Assembly: GCF_018991925.1 (NCBI RefSeq)
Contig: NW_024725520.1
Coordinates: 78,501-142,500 of the forward strand
Length of the DNA stretch: 64,000 nt
Source of the DNA: Homarus americanus
Taxonomy: Eukaryota; Arthropoda; Malacostraca; Decapoda; Nephropidae
Direction of reading: 5' to 3'
The position numbers and the translations under genes were made by a program. Positions 62,641 to 64,000 of the stretch are shown here, one piece after another. Position 1 is the stretch's first letter. Each line of letters starts with the position of its first letter. The notes below the pieces were generated by a model. The model was not told the origin of the DNA and searched no databases. It saw only the letters and a list, made by a program, of their open reading frames with translations.

Positions 62641-62880
62641 GCTGGCTGGCCTCGTGCACTAGCCCTACTCATCTCCCGCGCGTGTGAACACCCAACAGCA
62701 CCAGCAGCGCGTGTTAACCCTCGCACACTCTCACCAGCACTGACTTCAGTCGGGAGTCGAGACTCGGGCGGGCTCAACTTGTGGCTCTACCCCGTCCCCC
62801 ACCCCGCTAGGGCTAGACTACCCACCTACTAGCCAAGCTACCCACACTTACGCCAATCTACACATTCACTTCCACTCAAT
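62641..62880 (-). promoter_or_regulatory. Presumed 5' UTR and core promoter of the ADAMTS-like gene
   Basis: The sequence upstream of the ATG is GC- and CpG-richer than the surrounding AT-rich DNA. On the minus strand it contains TCAGT at 62743-62739, matching the arthropod initiator element, about 100 nt upstream of the start codon. No TATA box is seen at the expected spacing. The transcription start is inferred, and an upstream non-coding exon remains possible. Confidence 0.3.
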
Positions 62881-62931
62881 TACACCTTCCTGCTCTATTT
62901 AAATATTGACTACAACAAAATTGCAAAGTAC

Positions 62932-64000
<1,069 letters not shown>

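Overview
The window looks like intron-dominated genomic DNA from an arthropod, most likely a decapod crustacean. It has no compact gene array. It is packed with (CA)n, (TA)n, (GA)n and trinucleotide microsatellites, long degenerate minisatellites, and several TTAGG/CCTAA-type pentanucleotide patches, which is the arthropod telomere motif. The decapod assignment is an inference from this texture and from the exon homology. No species-specific marker was seen.

One gene can be supported, on the minus strand. A first coding exon (62640 down to 62469) encodes an N-terminal hydrophobic segment and ends at a good GTAAGG donor. About 27.3 kb further along the minus strand, a 305-nt exon (35158 down to 34854), flanked by a strong TTGCAG acceptor and a GTGAGT donor, encodes a piece of an ADAM/ADAMTS-type (reprolysin, M12B) pro-domain with its conserved pair of cysteines. 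The two exons are phase compatible (phase 1 to phase 1), so I read them as exons 1 and 2 of one secreted or membrane-anchored ADAMTS-like metalloprotease gene. The catalytic and later exons were not found. They probably lie beyond position 1, which makes the next intron at least 34 kb.

Layout on the plus strand: 1-5.6 kb is unique sequence with a 35-bp/139-bp higher-order minisatellite. 5.9-7.85 kb is a 30-bp minisatellite. 11.33-11.82 kb is a fold-back element followed by (TA)n. 11.9-12.4 kb holds two weak coding-like stretches on the plus strand. 13-14.6 kb holds CAC-rich, telomere-like and G-rich arrays. 17.5-20 kb holds small arrays. 27.55-28.24 kb is a recent 340-bp tandem duplication. 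29.0-29.9 kb holds inverted telomere-like arrays and a polypurine tract. 30.7-31.05 kb is a pyrimidine minisatellite. 34.85-35.16 kb is the pro-domain exon. 35.2-62.4 kb is intron 1, filled with purine/pyrimidine, CAC/GTG and dinucleotide arrays. 61.84-62.43 kb is a 50-bp minisatellite beside exon 1. 62.47-62.88 kb is exon 1 and its presumed promoter. 62.94-63.05 kb is (TA)n, and the rest is unassigned.

Most long open frames in the window are by-products of tandem repeats and are not reported as genes. I found no convincing tRNA, rRNA, CRISPR, prophage or reverse-transcriptase sequence, and no evidence of a new multi-gene biological system. The observations most worth following are the split ADAMTS-like gene, the fold-back element, the higher-order minisatellites and the inverted repeat arrays.
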